Shown here in pieces: positions 8,847 through 18,177 of a stretch of DNA of 64,000 nucleotides. The stretch is taken from the NCBI RefSeq assembly GCF_965216485.1, contig NZ_OZ244162.1:1302001-1366000 (forward strand), written 5' to 3'. The position numbers and the translations under genes are program-made. How positions within the stretch are numbered: the stretch's first letter is position 1; the number at the start of each line of letters is the position of its first letter. Below the pieces are notes generated by a model that had not been told where the DNA came from, searched no databases, and saw only the letters and a list, made by a program, of their open reading frames with translations. The stretch is from Algiphilus sp965216485 (GTDB taxonomy: Bacteria; Pseudomonadota; Gammaproteobacteria; Nevskiales; Nevskiaceae).

Positions 8847-10496
8847 CGATGCTGCGAAGCAGCGAGCCAGTAGGAAATGTGCCCTTTGCGGGTGGCCGGA
8901 TCGGGTGGCGCGCACAGGGGGTGCGAGACAGGACGTCGAGCAAGAGCCGTCACGACAGGGACGTCGTGTCGGCGCGTACCCCGAGCACGACGCCTGATCC
9001 GGGCACCTGGGTCGGCGTCAGCCGGCCCAGGCCACCCGTGGGCACCCCGGCTTTGGTTCCTTTGGCCGTAACCAAAGGGACCCGCGCGTTCTCAGTGATC
9101 CAGTCGAGAGTGAATTGCTTCAGAGCGCGGAACCCTTGGCAATCAGGTTTCGGCGTTGGCTGATCCAATGGCCCTCTACGCTCAGAGTTCCGCACCTGTG
9201 ATGGCCATAGCTCTGGTTCGATCACTCTGCCCGGTGCGGGTCCCTTTCTCTGCTTGCCCAGAGAAAGGAACCAAAGAGAGGGCACCCCACACCCGCGCCG
9301 GCCCTAGCGGGCCGGGCCCCTACGTAGCGCCTGTGCTCGGGGTCGGCCTGACACGACGTCCCTGTCGTGACAGGCCTTGGCTGGCCATCCGTGGCCAGCC
9401 ACCCCCTGCGCGCAGGCGCTACTCCGGCGCGGGTGAAGGGGACTTCATACGGCTCGTCGCTTCGCGACATCGCGGAATGACGGCGATGCTGCGGAGCGGC
9501 GAGCCAGTCCTTGTGCCCTTGGCGGGTGGCCGGATTGGGTGGCGCGCGCAGGGGGTGCGAGACAGGACGTCGAGCAAGGGCTGTGGCGCCATGGACGGCG
9601 CCTCAGCCCGACCCCGAGCACGCCGCTCGATCCGGGCACCTGGGTCGGCGTTAGCCGGCCCAGGCCATCCGTGGGCATCATGGCTTTGGTTCCTTTGGCC
9701 GTAACCAAAGGAACCCGCGCGTTCTCGGTGATCTAATCGACAGTGAATTGCTTCAGAGCGCGGAATCCTTGGCGATCAGGTTTCAGCTTTGATTGCTCGA
9801 ATAACCACCTTCGCTCGTGGTTCCGCACCTGTGATGCTCTGAGCTCTGATCTGAGCATCCTGCCCGGTGCGGGTCCCTTTCTCTGCTTGCCCAGAGAAAG
9901 GAACCAAAGAGAGGGCACCCCACACCCGCGCCGGCCCTGTCGGGCCGGGTCCCTACGTAGCGCCTGTGCTCGGGGTCGGCCTGACACGACGTCCCTGTCG
10001 TGACAGGCCTTGGCTGGCCGTCCATGGCCAGCCATCCCCTGTGCGCAGGCGCTACTCCGGCGCGGGTGGAGGGGGAGGAACGACCGACTTGCCAGTGGCA
10101 AGTCGCAGCGCGACGACCGCTCGGACATGGATGTCCGGGCCGGGGTTCGGCTCTCGGAAACGTTTCGCCATGGATGGCGAGCAATTCGCTCCAACAGTTT
10201 CAGTGATGGCCCGAATAAGTCCTTGTGCCCTTGGCGGGTGGCCGGATTGGGTGGCGCGCGCAGGGGGTGCGAGACAGGACGTCGAGCAAGCGCCGTCACG
10301 ACAGGGACGTCGTGTCGGCGCGTACCCCGAGCACGACGCCTGATCCGGGCACCTGGGTCGGCGTAGCCGGCCCAGGCCACCCGTGGGCACCCTGGCTTTG
10401 GTTCCTTTGGCCGTAACCAAAGGAACCCGCGCGTTCTCAGTGATCCACTCGACAGTGGATTGCCTCAGAGCGCGGAACCCTTGGCAGTGGGGTGCG
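8847..10496 (+). repeat. Mosaic repeat block A (order X-Y-X-Y-Z-X)
   Basis: A gene-free stretch built from recurring modules. Module X (8847-9150, 9484-9783, 10221-10496) runs from GTGCCCTTGGCGGGTGGCCG to CAGAGCGCGGAACCCTTGG. Module Y (9187-9480, 9820-10076) runs from GTTCCGCACCTGTGATG to CTACTCCGGCGCGGGTG. Module Z (about 10077-10220) holds CGACTTGCCAGTGGCAAGTCG and GGACATGGATGTCC. The X-Y period is about 640 bases. Each module carries strong stem-loops. Open frames here recur only because the DNA recurs, so I do not call them genes. A matching block lies inverted at 23467-25075. Confidence 0.9.
9688..9715. repeat. Stem-loop of module X
   Basis: GGTTCCTTTGG and CCAAAGGAACC form a perfect 11-bp stem around a 6-base loop (CCGTAA). 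The same hairpin recurs in the other X copies of both blocks, with one stem mismatch in the copy at 9055-9082 and a different loop in the copies of block B. There is no T-run, so intrinsic termination is uncertain. Confidence 0.75.
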
Positions 10497-10694
10497 ATAG
10501 TGGTTGCGCCAATGGCCACCAAATCTCAGAGCTCCACAACTGGGATGCATGACGGAGCCATCTGATCACGAAGCCCAAACAGGGCGCCATGCAAAACTGA
10601 GACAAGCCCTCAAGCTCATCTCATCGGACGAAGGCACACCCCGCTCCACCCTTTAGCCTCTGTGGTAAGTCCAACTCACGAGTGGCGCAACATC

Positions 10695-11906
10695 ATGCCC
10701 GATAGCACCCCGGCCGCTGATCGGCCTTCTGTGTACCAGGCCTTCACCGGTCTCTCTCTGGAAGAACTGGAAATCCTGCATCAGGCGGATCGCTTCGCGC
10801 AGGCGGAGTTGTATCCGCTGGCAGAGCGCATGGACAACGAGGAATGGTGGCCAGAGGACATCTTCCCGAAGATCGGGGAGACCGGTTTCTTCGGCATCAC
10901 GGCGCCCGAGTCGCTCGGGGGCTCGGGCATGGACGTCTTCACCAGCGGGCTGGTGCTGCAGGCCTTTGGCCGGTGGAACCATGCGCTGGCACTGTCCTGG
11001 GTGGCGCACGAGAACCTCTGCCTCCACAACATCCTGCGCAATGCCAACGCCGATCAGAAGGCGAAGTATGTGCCGGGCATGTGCCGCGGCGAGTTGATCG
11101 GTGCGTTGGGCCTGACCGAGCCGGGTGCCGGCTCGGACGCCTTGGGTTCGATGCGCACCACGGCAGTGCGTGATGGCGATCACTACGTGCTCAACGGCAG
11201 CAAGCTGTACATCACCAACGGCCCGGTGGCCGACGTGCTGCTGGTCTACGCCAAGACGGACAAGGACAAGGGCGCGCACGGCATCTCGGCCTTCCTGGTC
11301 GAGAAGGACATGCCGGGCTTCAAGGTGGCGCAGAAGCTGATCAAGATGGGCTTCCGCGGCAGCCAGACCGCCGAGCTGGTGTTCGAGGATTGCCGCGTAC
11401 CGGTCGAGAATCTGGTGGGCGAGGAGAACAAGGGCGTGCGCGTGGTGATGTCCGGCCTGGATTTGGAACGCGCCATGATTTCTCCGATCTGTCTCGGCAT
11501 CGCTGAGCGTGCGCTCGAGCTGTCGCTGGACTTCGTCAAGCAGCGCAAGCAGTTCGGGCGGCCGATCAGCGACTTCCAGATGGTGCAGGACAAGATCGCG
11601 CAGATGTATACGCGCGTGGAAGCCATGCGCCTCTACACCTATCAGACGCTGCGTGCCGCCAATGTGGTGGGTGAAGAAGACGGTGGCCGCGGCGAGATTC
11701 ACAAGCTGACGGCGGCCGGGGTGCTGTTCGTGGCGGAAACCATGAACCAGGTCCTTAATGACGCGGTGCAGGTGCACGGCGGCAATGGCTATATCTGGGA
11801 GCATGAGGTCAACCGCCTGTATCGCTCCATCAAGCTGCTGGAGATCGGCGCCGGGACCTCCGAGGTGCGCAAGCTGATCATCAGCGGTGAACTGCTTGGA
11901 GGCTGA
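10695..11906 (+). CDS. Acyl-CoA dehydrogenase, isovaleryl-CoA dehydrogenase-like
   Basis: A 403-residue FAD enzyme that introduces a 2,3-double bond into an acyl-CoA and passes electrons to ETF. ACAD signatures GALGLTEPGAGSDALGSMRT and KQFGRPISDFQMVQDKIAQM are present. Two details point to the isovaleryl/branched type: Glu258 in SGLDLER lies where isovaleryl-CoA dehydrogenase keeps its catalytic base, and the C-terminal stretch LEIGAGTSEVRKL replaces the usual YEGTSE. I chose ATG 10695 over GTG 10662, since the protein similarity fits and no ribosome site favours the GTG. It is followed at 4 bases by an SDR gene, probably co-transcribed. Confidence 0.92.
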   Translation: MPDSTPAADRPSVYQAFTGLSLEELEILHQADRFAQAELYPLAERMDNEEWWPEDIFPKIGETGFFGITAPESLGGSGMDVFTSGLVLQAFGRWNHALALSWVAHENLCLHNILRNANADQKAKYVPGMCRGELIGALGLTEPGAGSDALGSMRTTAVRDGDHYVLNGSKLYITNGPVADVLLVYAKTDKDKGAHGISAFLVEKDMPGFKVAQKLIKMGFRGSQTAELVFEDCRVPVENLVGEENKGVRVVMSGLDLERAMISPICLGIAERALELSLDFVKQRKQFGRPISDFQMVQDKIAQMYTRVEAMRLYTYQTLRAANVVGEEDGGRGEIHKLTAAGVLFVAETMNQVLNDAVQVHGGNGYIWEHEVNRLYRSIKLLEIGAGTSEVRKLIISGELLGG

Positions 11907-11910
11907 TCCC

Positions 11911-12786
11911 GTGTCGGATGGCGCCCGCGAGGACTGGCTCCAGCAGCAGCTGGCCAACAACACCCCGGAAGCGGTCTGGGCCGCGCCGACGGTGTACCGC
12001 GCCGACCTGCTCGAGGGACAGGTGGTGCTGGTCAGCGGTGGAGGCAGCGGCATCGGTCGCGCGGTGGCGCTGCTGTGCGCGCGCCTGGGTGCGCGCGTGG
12101 TGATCTGCGGTCGCACGCAGGAAAAGCTGGATGCGGTCACAGCCTTCGCTCATGAGCGCGGCGCCGCGATGCACGCCTACAGCGTCAATGTCCGCGACGC
12201 CGAGGCGGTGGATGCGTTGTATACACGCATTGCGGATGAGGTCGGCATGCCCGACATCGTCATCAATAACGCGGGTGGTCAATTCGCGGCCGACGCCATC
12301 GATTTCTCTCCGAATGGCTGGAACGCGGTCATTCAGAACAACCTCAACGGCACCTGGTTCATGATGCAGCGCGCCGCGCGCGGCTGGCGCGACGCCGACC
12401 GCGGTGGCGCCATCGTCAATGTCGTCGTTGTCACCGAGCGCGGCATGCCGGGTGTGGCGCACACCGTGGCCGCCCGTGCCGGCATCATTGGCGCGTCCAG
12501 TACGGTGGCGGTGGAATGGGCGCCTCTCGGCATTCGCGTCAATTGCATCGCCCCGGGGCTGACAGCCACCGAAGGACTGCTGGTGTACCCGCCCGAAGGG
12601 CAACGCGAGTTCCCGCGTGCCAATCCAATGAAGCGACCGGGTACTCCGATGGAGATCGCCGAGTCCTGCGTCTATCTGGCAGCGCCCTCCGCCCAATTCG
12701 TCACGGGTGAAGTCCTCACCGTCGACGGCGGTGGCCGTCTCTGGGGGGAGCTGTGGACCAACGGCCGGCCCGACTGGTACGCCTGA
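11911..12786 (+). CDS. SDR-family protein lacking the catalytic Ser-Tyr-Lys residues
   Basis: A 291-residue Rossmann protein with the cofactor motif SGGGSGIG, NNAG at the expected place and the C-terminal FVTGEVLTVDGG, so it is an SDR. The active site is not standard: where YxxxK is expected it reads T185-V-A-A-R189 (HTVAARAG), and the Ser position is in NVVVVT. It may bind a nucleotide without being a conventional dehydrogenase, or use another mechanism. I set the start at GTG 11911 because GGAGG lies 9 bases upstream; GTG 11887 is in frame but lacks a ribosome site. It probably works with the ACAD on the same acyl-CoA. Confidence 0.85.
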   Translation: MSDGAREDWLQQQLANNTPEAVWAAPTVYRADLLEGQVVLVSGGGSGIGRAVALLCARLGARVVICGRTQEKLDAVTAFAHERGAAMHAYSVNVRDAEAVDALYTRIADEVGMPDIVINNAGGQFAADAIDFSPNGWNAVIQNNLNGTWFMMQRAARGWRDADRGGAIVNVVVVTERGMPGVAHTVAARAGIIGASSTVAVEWAPLGIRVNCIAPGLTATEGLLVYPPEGQREFPRANPMKRPGTPMEIAESCVYLAAPSAQFVTGEVLTVDGGGRLWGELWTNGRPDWYA

Positions 12787-13002
12787 GGCAGCGCGGCGCA
12801 TCCCCTGATCCGAAACCGCGCAGGCCCTGCGCCTTCAGCGGTTGGCTTGCCTTCTGTGGCTGCTCTGCCAGCGCCTGGATGTCATGCGCAAGCCATTCCC
12901 TTGCGCTGTCCACGCGCTGCAACACAGACGTCATGCGAACGGCTGATGTACCTGGAGAAGGCACCCGATTAGGATGCAGTCAAGTGTCCTTCGACAGAGA
13001 TC

Positions 13003-14238
13003 ATGAGCGAAAGCAGCGACCAGCATTACGTCATTGTGGGGGCGGGACAGGCAGGTGCCGAGGTGGCCAGCGAACTGCGCAAGCGCGGTTTCGAAGGGCG
13101 GATCAGCTTGATCGGCGACGAGCCGGTCGCCCCGTATCGCCGGCCTCCACTGTCCAAGGCCTATTTCTCCGGGGATGCCGAGGCAGACAGCCTGCTGGTG
13201 CTCAAGCCGCCGCAGCTGGAGAAGAATGGCATCGAATTTTTCGCCGGAGTCACGGTAGATGCCATCGATCGTGCGGCGCACAGCGTGACGCTGTCGGATG
13301 GCCGCAGTCTGCAGTACGACAAGCTGGCGCTGACCACGGGCGGCCGTGCACGGCCGTTGCCCTGCCCAGGTAGTGATCTTGACGGGGTCTTCTTGCTGCG
13401 CAGCCTGGCGGACGTCGACGCGATCCGCGCGCAGTGCAGTGCCGAGACCCGCATGGCCATCGTCGGCGGTGGCTTCATTGGCCTGGAGGTGGCGGCGTCG
13501 GCGCGCAAGGCGGGCATGACGGTCACCGTGGTCGAAACCCTCGACCGGGTGCTGGCACGCGTCACGGCGCCGGTCGTCTCTGCCTTTTTCGAACGCGTGC
13601 ACCGGGAAGCGGGTGTCGACCTGCGTACCGGCGTTCGGGTGGAGGCCATCGAAGGCACGGACAAGGTCGAAGGCGTACGGCTTGGTGATGGCAGCGTGAT
13701 TCCGGCCGATGTGGTGGTGGTTGGCATCGGTTTGATTCCCAATGTGGAATTGGCCGAGGCCGCCGGTCTGGAGGTCGATAACGGCATCGTGGTCGATGCC
13801 TGTGCGCAAACCAGCGATCCGGACATTGTGGCGGCTGGCGATTGCGCCAATCATCCCAACCGCTTCGCGGGTGAGCGCATCCGACTGGAATCCGTGCAGA
13901 ACGCCATGGAGCAGGCACGTGTGGCGGCCGGCACGATGCTCGGGGCGGAGAGCCCCTACGACGCCGTGCCCTGGTTCTGGTCCGATCAATACGATTGCAA
14001 GCTGCAGATGGCCGGATTGTCCAGCGGTTATGACGACATCGTGCTGCGCGGCGATCCCGCCGCCGAGAAGCGCTTTTCGGCCTTCTACCTGCGGGAGGGG
14101 CAGCTGATCGCCGCCGACTCCGTCGGGCGACCCCAGGACTTCATGTTTGCCAAGAAGCTCGTCACGCTCAACATCGCACCGGACCGGGCCCGGCTGGCCG
14201 ATCCCGAAGTGCCACTGAAGGCCTTCCTGCCCGAGTAA
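13003..14238 (+). CDS. FAD-dependent ferredoxin reductase (putidaredoxin/rhodocoxin reductase type)
   Basis: A 411-residue two-dinucleotide-binding flavoprotein. The FAD motif VGAGQAGAEVASELRKRGF, the conserved PYRRPPLSKAYFSG, the NAD motif VGGGFIGLEVAASARKAG and the C-terminal FAD motif DPDIVAAGDCANHPN occur in the canonical order of P450 ferredoxin reductases. It would transfer electrons from NADH to the 2Fe-2S ferredoxin encoded 10 bases downstream, and from there to a P450 or another oxygenase. No such oxygenase is encoded in this window. Confidence 0.93.
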   Translation: MSESSDQHYVIVGAGQAGAEVASELRKRGFEGRISLIGDEPVAPYRRPPLSKAYFSGDAEADSLLVLKPPQLEKNGIEFFAGVTVDAIDRAAHSVTLSDGRSLQYDKLALTTGGRARPLPCPGSDLDGVFLLRSLADVDAIRAQCSAETRMAIVGGGFIGLEVAASARKAGMTVTVVETLDRVLARVTAPVVSAFFERVHREAGVDLRTGVRVEAIEGTDKVEGVRLGDGSVIPADVVVVGIGLIPNVELAEAAGLEVDNGIVVDACAQTSDPDIVAAGDCANHPNRFAGERIRLESVQNAMEQARVAAGTMLGAESPYDAVPWFWSDQYDCKLQMAGLSSGYDDIVLRGDPAAEKRFSAFYLREGQLIAADSVGRPQDFMFAKKLVTLNIAPDRARLADPEVPLKAFLPE

Positions 14239-14248
14239 CCCGGACGCT

Positions 14249-14569
14249 ATGCCCCAGCTGCACTTCCTCACCCCGGACGGCGTCACACACACGGTCGAGG
14301 CAACGGTGGGCCAGAGCGTGATGGCGGCGGCGACTGCCGCCCAGGTCCCCGGCATCGTGGGGGAGTGCGGTGGCTGCTGCTCCTGCGCCACCTGTCACGT
14401 CTACATCGATGCCCCGTGGTTCGAGGCGCTGGGACCGCTTGATGAGATGGAGACCCTGATGCTGGAGGGCGCCGTGGAGCCCCTCGCGCACAGCCGGCTG
14501 TGCTGTCAGATCGAGGTGACCGAGGACCTGGACGGCATGATGCTGCGCATCCCCGCCGGCCAGCTTTGA
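14249..14569 (+). CDS. 2Fe-2S ferredoxin, putidaredoxin/P450 type
   Basis: A 106-residue adrenodoxin-like ferredoxin. The cluster ligands follow Cys-X5-Cys-X2-Cys in GECGGCCSCATCHVY plus a distal Cys in SRLCCQIEV, which closely resembles putidaredoxin. Two additional Cys residues fall inside the first loop, where putidaredoxin has Ser and Ala. It is co-oriented with the reductase gene and 10 bases away, so the pair is one electron-transfer unit. Next comes the convergent WS/DGAT gene, with a GC-rich possible stem-loop between them. Confidence 0.94.
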   Translation: MPQLHFLTPDGVTHTVEATVGQSVMAAATAAQVPGIVGECGGCCSCATCHVYIDAPWFEALGPLDEMETLMLEGAVEPLAHSRLCCQIEVTEDLDGMMLRIPAGQL

Positions 14570-14603
14570 GGCAGCTGAGCGCGGCGGCGCAACGCTCGCC
14601 GCT

Positions 14604-16025
14604 TTAGGCCGAGAGTGCGGCTTCCGCTGTCCCCACGGCTGCCTCCAGCTCGTTCAGCGCCTCACCGGTATAGACCGCGAGCCGCTGCAGGGACGGAATG
14701 GCATCGCGGCAGCCGGTGTAGCCCACACAGACCTTGCCGGCGTAGCCGACCACGGTCAGGTTGAGGGCGTAGCCGTCGAACAGGATCGACATCGGATAGA
14801 GCGATTCCAGCTCGGCGCCCATCATGTAGAGCTTTTCTTTCGACGCCACCACGTTGGAGACGATGACGTTGAACAGGGGCGGCCATTTCGGCAACGTACC
14901 CGTGAGCTGGCCCAGCATCAGCGGCGCCATGCCGAAGCTGCCGAACCGCTCAAGCGCCGCCGAGGAGGCGCACAGCATCTGCTCCTTGGTGCGATGGGTA
15001 ATGGTGCTGATGCGTTGCAGGCGTTGCACCGGGTCGGAGATATCGGTGCCTAGCGGGCAGACGAAGCCACTCACGGCATTGCCGCTTTTGCCATCGCTGC
15101 GCGGCAGGGCAATCGGAACCGAGGCCGTCAGCGGCCCGTCCGGCAGTGCGTCATGTTCCTGCAGGTAGCGCCGTGTGGCACTGCCGCAGATGGTGAGCAC
15201 CACGTCGTTGATCGTGCAGTCCATGCGTTCGGCGATGGCCTGGAAGCGCTTCAGGTCGAGGAGCTGCGTGCCGAGGCGTCGCTGTGCGGTGACGCGCTGA
15301 TTGAAAGGGGTGGCTGGCGTTCGCAGGGCGGCGCGAATGACACTGTTGTCTCCGCCCTGACCGAGGCGATAGAAGGTGGCCGCGAGGTCCCGCGCCGTTT
15401 CCACGCGCAGGCGGCCGTTGTGGAGATAGCGCTCCAGCGCCGCGCGCAGGTGGTGATCGTGTTGATCGGCTTCATCCTGCAGGGCGCGGGTGTCGGCACC
15501 GCGCTCGGCTTCCTTGGCCGCGGTCATCTCGCCCGGACTGCGCGTCTCGCTGGGGTCCGTGGACAACCAGGTGCGGACCATCTTCATGGCGCCCATGCCG
15601 TCGATGGCGCTGTGATGCGCCTTGAGATAGAGCGCGAAGCGCTTGTTCTCCAGGCCTTCGATGATGTGCATCTCCCAGGGTGGGCGATCCAGGTCCATGG
15701 CGTTGGAGTGCAGCCGCGACACCAGGCCGCCCAGTTCGCGTTCGCCACCCGGATGCGGGAGCGCGGAGTGGCGAATGTGGTATTCGACGTCTGTGTCCGC
15801 TTCCACCCAGCGTGGTGGCATGGCGCGCGAGAGTGGCCATTGAATACGGCAGTTGAAGGGCGCCGGCATGTAGGGGAAGGCGCGCAGCCGCTCGACAATC
15901 GAGCGGGGGTAGTCCGGTCCGGCGTCCTCCGGAAGCCGGAAGGTCATCAGACCGCCGACATGCATCGGGGTGCGCGGGGATTCCATGCGCAGAAAGGCGG
16001 TATCGAGTAACCCGAGTCGATGCAT
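14604..16025 (-). CDS. Wax ester synthase/diacylglycerol acyltransferase (WS/DGAT)
   Basis: A 473-residue acyltransferase of the WS/DGAT family, which esterifies fatty alcohols or diacylglycerol with acyl-CoA to make storage lipids. The catalytic motif HHxxxDG is intact as HHSAIDG (His137, His138, Asp142), and the N-terminal MHRLGLLDTAFLRMESPRTPMHVGGL is typical. The C-terminal block (FNVIVSNV, LEAAVG) also fits. It is divergent from the DUF1302 barrel gene and shares its 194-base promoter region. Some family members in degraders act on sterol or glycol acceptors, so the substrate is open. Confidence 0.93.
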   Translation of the reverse strand: MHRLGLLDTAFLRMESPRTPMHVGGLMTFRLPEDAGPDYPRSIVERLRAFPYMPAPFNCRIQWPLSRAMPPRWVEADTDVEYHIRHSALPHPGGERELGGLVSRLHSNAMDLDRPPWEMHIIEGLENKRFALYLKAHHSAIDGMGAMKMVRTWLSTDPSETRSPGEMTAAKEAERGADTRALQDEADQHDHHLRAALERYLHNGRLRVETARDLAATFYRLGQGGDNSVIRAALRTPATPFNQRVTAQRRLGTQLLDLKRFQAIAERMDCTINDVVLTICGSATRRYLQEHDALPDGPLTASVPIALPRSDGKSGNAVSGFVCPLGTDISDPVQRLQRISTITHRTKEQMLCASSAALERFGSFGMAPLMLGQLTGTLPKWPPLFNVIVSNVVASKEKLYMMGAELESLYPMSILFDGYALNLTVVGYAGKVCVGYTGCRDAIPSLQRLAVYTGEALNELEAAVGTAEAALSA

Positions 16026-16109
16026 TGTCTGGCTCCCCCACTTGTGATTATTGGCATCTAGGGTACCGCTTCGTCATGTGAATGTGCGTGTCGGATACTG
16101 CCGCATGAG

Positions 16110-16155
16110 CACTAGTCAGTTTGGGTGATTGCCCGCAAGCCCTGTCCAACTAGTG
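16110..16155. promoter_or_regulatory. Divergent WS/DGAT-DUF1302 promoter region with inverted repeat and GGGTGATTGCCC
   Basis: CACTAGT (16110-16116) and ACTAGTG (16149-16155) form an inverted repeat with 32 bases between. Inside lies GGGTGATTGCCC (16123-16134), 86 bases before the DUF1302 start. A near-identical GGGTGATTACCC lies 85 bases before the SCP2 start (22459-22470). The shared sequence and spacing suggest one regulator binds both promoters. Confidence 0.45.
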
Positions 16156-16219
16156 TTACCGCCAAGCAACTCCCCCATCACAGAAAGGGGGAAGCATTTC
16201 GTGAGAGGGGACAACCGAC

Positions 16220-18139
16220 ATGAAGCGAATCTTGGCGGCGGTATCTGCGCGGCAGTTTGTGATGCTTGGCAGCGCCGTACTGTGTGCACCGGCGATGGCT
16301 GCCGATTTCAGCCTGCCGTTCGACATCGACGGCAGCTACAAGCTGACCTTCAGCTACTCGGCCGCCATGCGCATGGAGGATCAGGATCCCAACCTGCTGA
16401 ATGGCGAGCCCGACCCGCTGGAACCCCGCGTCCTGCCGGAAGGGCAGATCGTCGGCTTCGACCGGACCGGCCTGCCGACGGCCTCGAACTCGGACGATGG
16501 CAACCGCAATTTCGAGAAGTACAGCCTCATCAACAATCGCGCCAGCGTACTGGCGGAGATGAGCTTCGAGCGCGACAACTTCGCCTTTCTGCTGAGCGGC
16601 AATGCCTGGTATGACCGCGTCTACATGCGGCCGAATGACAACCGCAACGCGGAGTTCCTCAACCGCTACGACGAGGATGGAGAGTCGCCCGAGCAGGACG
16701 ACACCAACGAATTCTCGTCGGCCATGCGCTCGGAGGTTGGTCGTCGTGCGCGCTTGCTGGATGCCTATCTGATCGCGGACTTCCCCTTCGGCGAGGCGTC
16801 CTTCATCAACATGCGCCTCGGCCAGCACGTGGTGTCGTGGGGCGAAGCGCTCTTCTTCGGCGGCATGGCGCGCGACATGGGCGTGGCGGACGCCAATGCA
16901 AGCTTCGTCCCTGGGGCCAACGTCAAGGACATTCTGCTTCCCAGCCCGCAGGTGTCGGCCACCCTGGGCATCGGTTTCGACCTCACGCTGAAGGCCTACT
17001 ACAAGTTTGTCTTCGAAGAGAACGAAATCTTCCCGGTCGGTTCGTACTTCTCGCCCTCGGACATTCTTGGTCCAGGTGCGCAATTCGCTTACGGCTCGAT
17101 CAACCCGGCATTCCTCAATGGTTGTCCCGGCCTGCTGGATGTGGGGCAATTCAACGAGGTGCTGGCCAATCTGCTCGGGCCGCTCAGCGACCTCAGCGGG
17201 CTGTGCAACGTGGGCGGCTTGGGCGGCACGCTCCTGAATGCACCGGAATACATTCTGACCGTGCGGGAAAGCGACATCCGACCCAGCGATGACGGTCAAT
17301 TCGGTATCGGCCTGGACTATCGCCTGACAATGTCCACCTCCATCGGCTTCCATTATCTGAACTACCACAACCCCAATCCGGCGCTGCAGTTCCGGACCGG
17401 CTTCGCCAAGATCGGCGAGCTGGGTGGCGTCGAGCTGACGACGGGCCTGATCAATCAGGCCGTTCCCGTGGCCTACAGCGTGCGCTACTTCAACGACATC
17501 GACTTGTACAACGTCAGTTTCTCGACGACGCTATTCGGTCTGAGCGTGGCGGGCGAAGTCAATTACCGTGACGGCATCAATATCGACGTGCTGACCACTG
17601 CCTCGGGTGTGCCGTTCCCGGTGCCGCGTCGTGGCGAGACGGTACAGGGTCTGGTGTCGGCAATCTCGGCCTTCAACCCGCCGGTGACGTGGCTTGACGA
17701 AGTCAATATCGTTGGTGAAGTGCAGTACATTCGCGTGCTGGATGTAGAAGCACTGAAGAATCCGCAGGATGGCATCCAGCCCGCTGGTGACGGTGACGAG
17801 CTGTTCTTCATCGACAATGATGCGGCGGGCTTCCAGTTGCTGATGCTGCCGCGCAAGCGCAACGTCTTCTCCGGCTGGGATATGGGGGGCACGATCTCCT
17901 ATGCGGAACTGACCTATGGCAATCCTGCGCAGGCGGGCTCCTTCGGCGCGCTGTTCGGTGAGCAGGACCGTCGCCTCACGCTGGGCGTCAACATGCAGTA
18001 TCTGCAGAACCTGCAGTTTGGGCTCGCCTACAATTTCTTCTTTGGCGACCCTACCGAGACCATCGGCCAGAGTTTCCAGGCGAAGAATCCGTTCACCGAC
18101 CGCGACTATCTCGCGCTCGATATCAAGTACGGCTTCTAG
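16220..18139 (+). CDS. DUF1302 outer-membrane beta-barrel protein
   Basis: A 639-residue protein with a signal peptide ending in APAMA|ADFS. It then has many alternating beta strands, aromatic girdles and a C-terminal YLALDIKYGF, as expected of an outer-membrane barrel. The DUF1302 hallmarks are visible: YSAAMRME near the start, NFEKYSLINNRASVLAEM, and RLGQHVVSWGEALFFGG in the middle. DUF1302 proteins are often encoded beside steroid, alkane or hopanoid-like substrate degradation genes and are thought to pass hydrophobic substrates across the outer membrane. It is followed 38 bases later by the flavin reductase gene, likely in one operon. Confidence 0.9.
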   Translation: MKRILAAVSARQFVMLGSAVLCAPAMAADFSLPFDIDGSYKLTFSYSAAMRMEDQDPNLLNGEPDPLEPRVLPEGQIVGFDRTGLPTASNSDDGNRNFEKYSLINNRASVLAEMSFERDNFAFLLSGNAWYDRVYMRPNDNRNAEFLNRYDEDGESPEQDDTNEFSSAMRSEVGRRARLLDAYLIADFPFGEASFINMRLGQHVVSWGEALFFGGMARDMGVADANASFVPGANVKDILLPSPQVSATLGIGFDLTLKAYYKFVFEENEIFPVGSYFSPSDILGPGAQFAYGSINPAFLNGCPGLLDVGQFNEVLANLLGPLSDLSGLCNVGGLGGTLLNAPEYILTVRESDIRPSDDGQFGIGLDYRLTMSTSIGFHYLNYHNPNPALQFRTGFAKIGELGGVELTTGLINQAVPVAYSVRYFNDIDLYNVSFSTTLFGLSVAGEVNYRDGINIDVLTTASGVPFPVPRRGETVQGLVSAISAFNPPVTWLDEVNIVGEVQYIRVLDVEALKNPQDGIQPAGDGDELFFIDNDAAGFQLLMLPRKRNVFSGWDMGGTISYAELTYGNPAQAGSFGALFGEQDRRLTLGVNMQYLQNLQFGLAYNFFFGDPTETIGQSFQAKNPFTDRDYLALDIKYGF

Positions 18140-18177
18140 AGCGCCCTACCACGCCGCACAAGCAACAAGGGGAAGGC

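Noticed and set aside
9156..9704. Open frame of 182 codons in block A and similar frames (for example 23521-24021 on the minus strand)
   Set aside because: They recur in several frames only because the repeat DNA recurs; they have no ribosome sites and cross module boundaries and hairpins.
14570..14603. Terminator between the ferredoxin and WS/DGAT genes
   Set aside because: A GC-rich GCGGCG/CGCCGC stem can be drawn but no T-run or clear loop supports termination.
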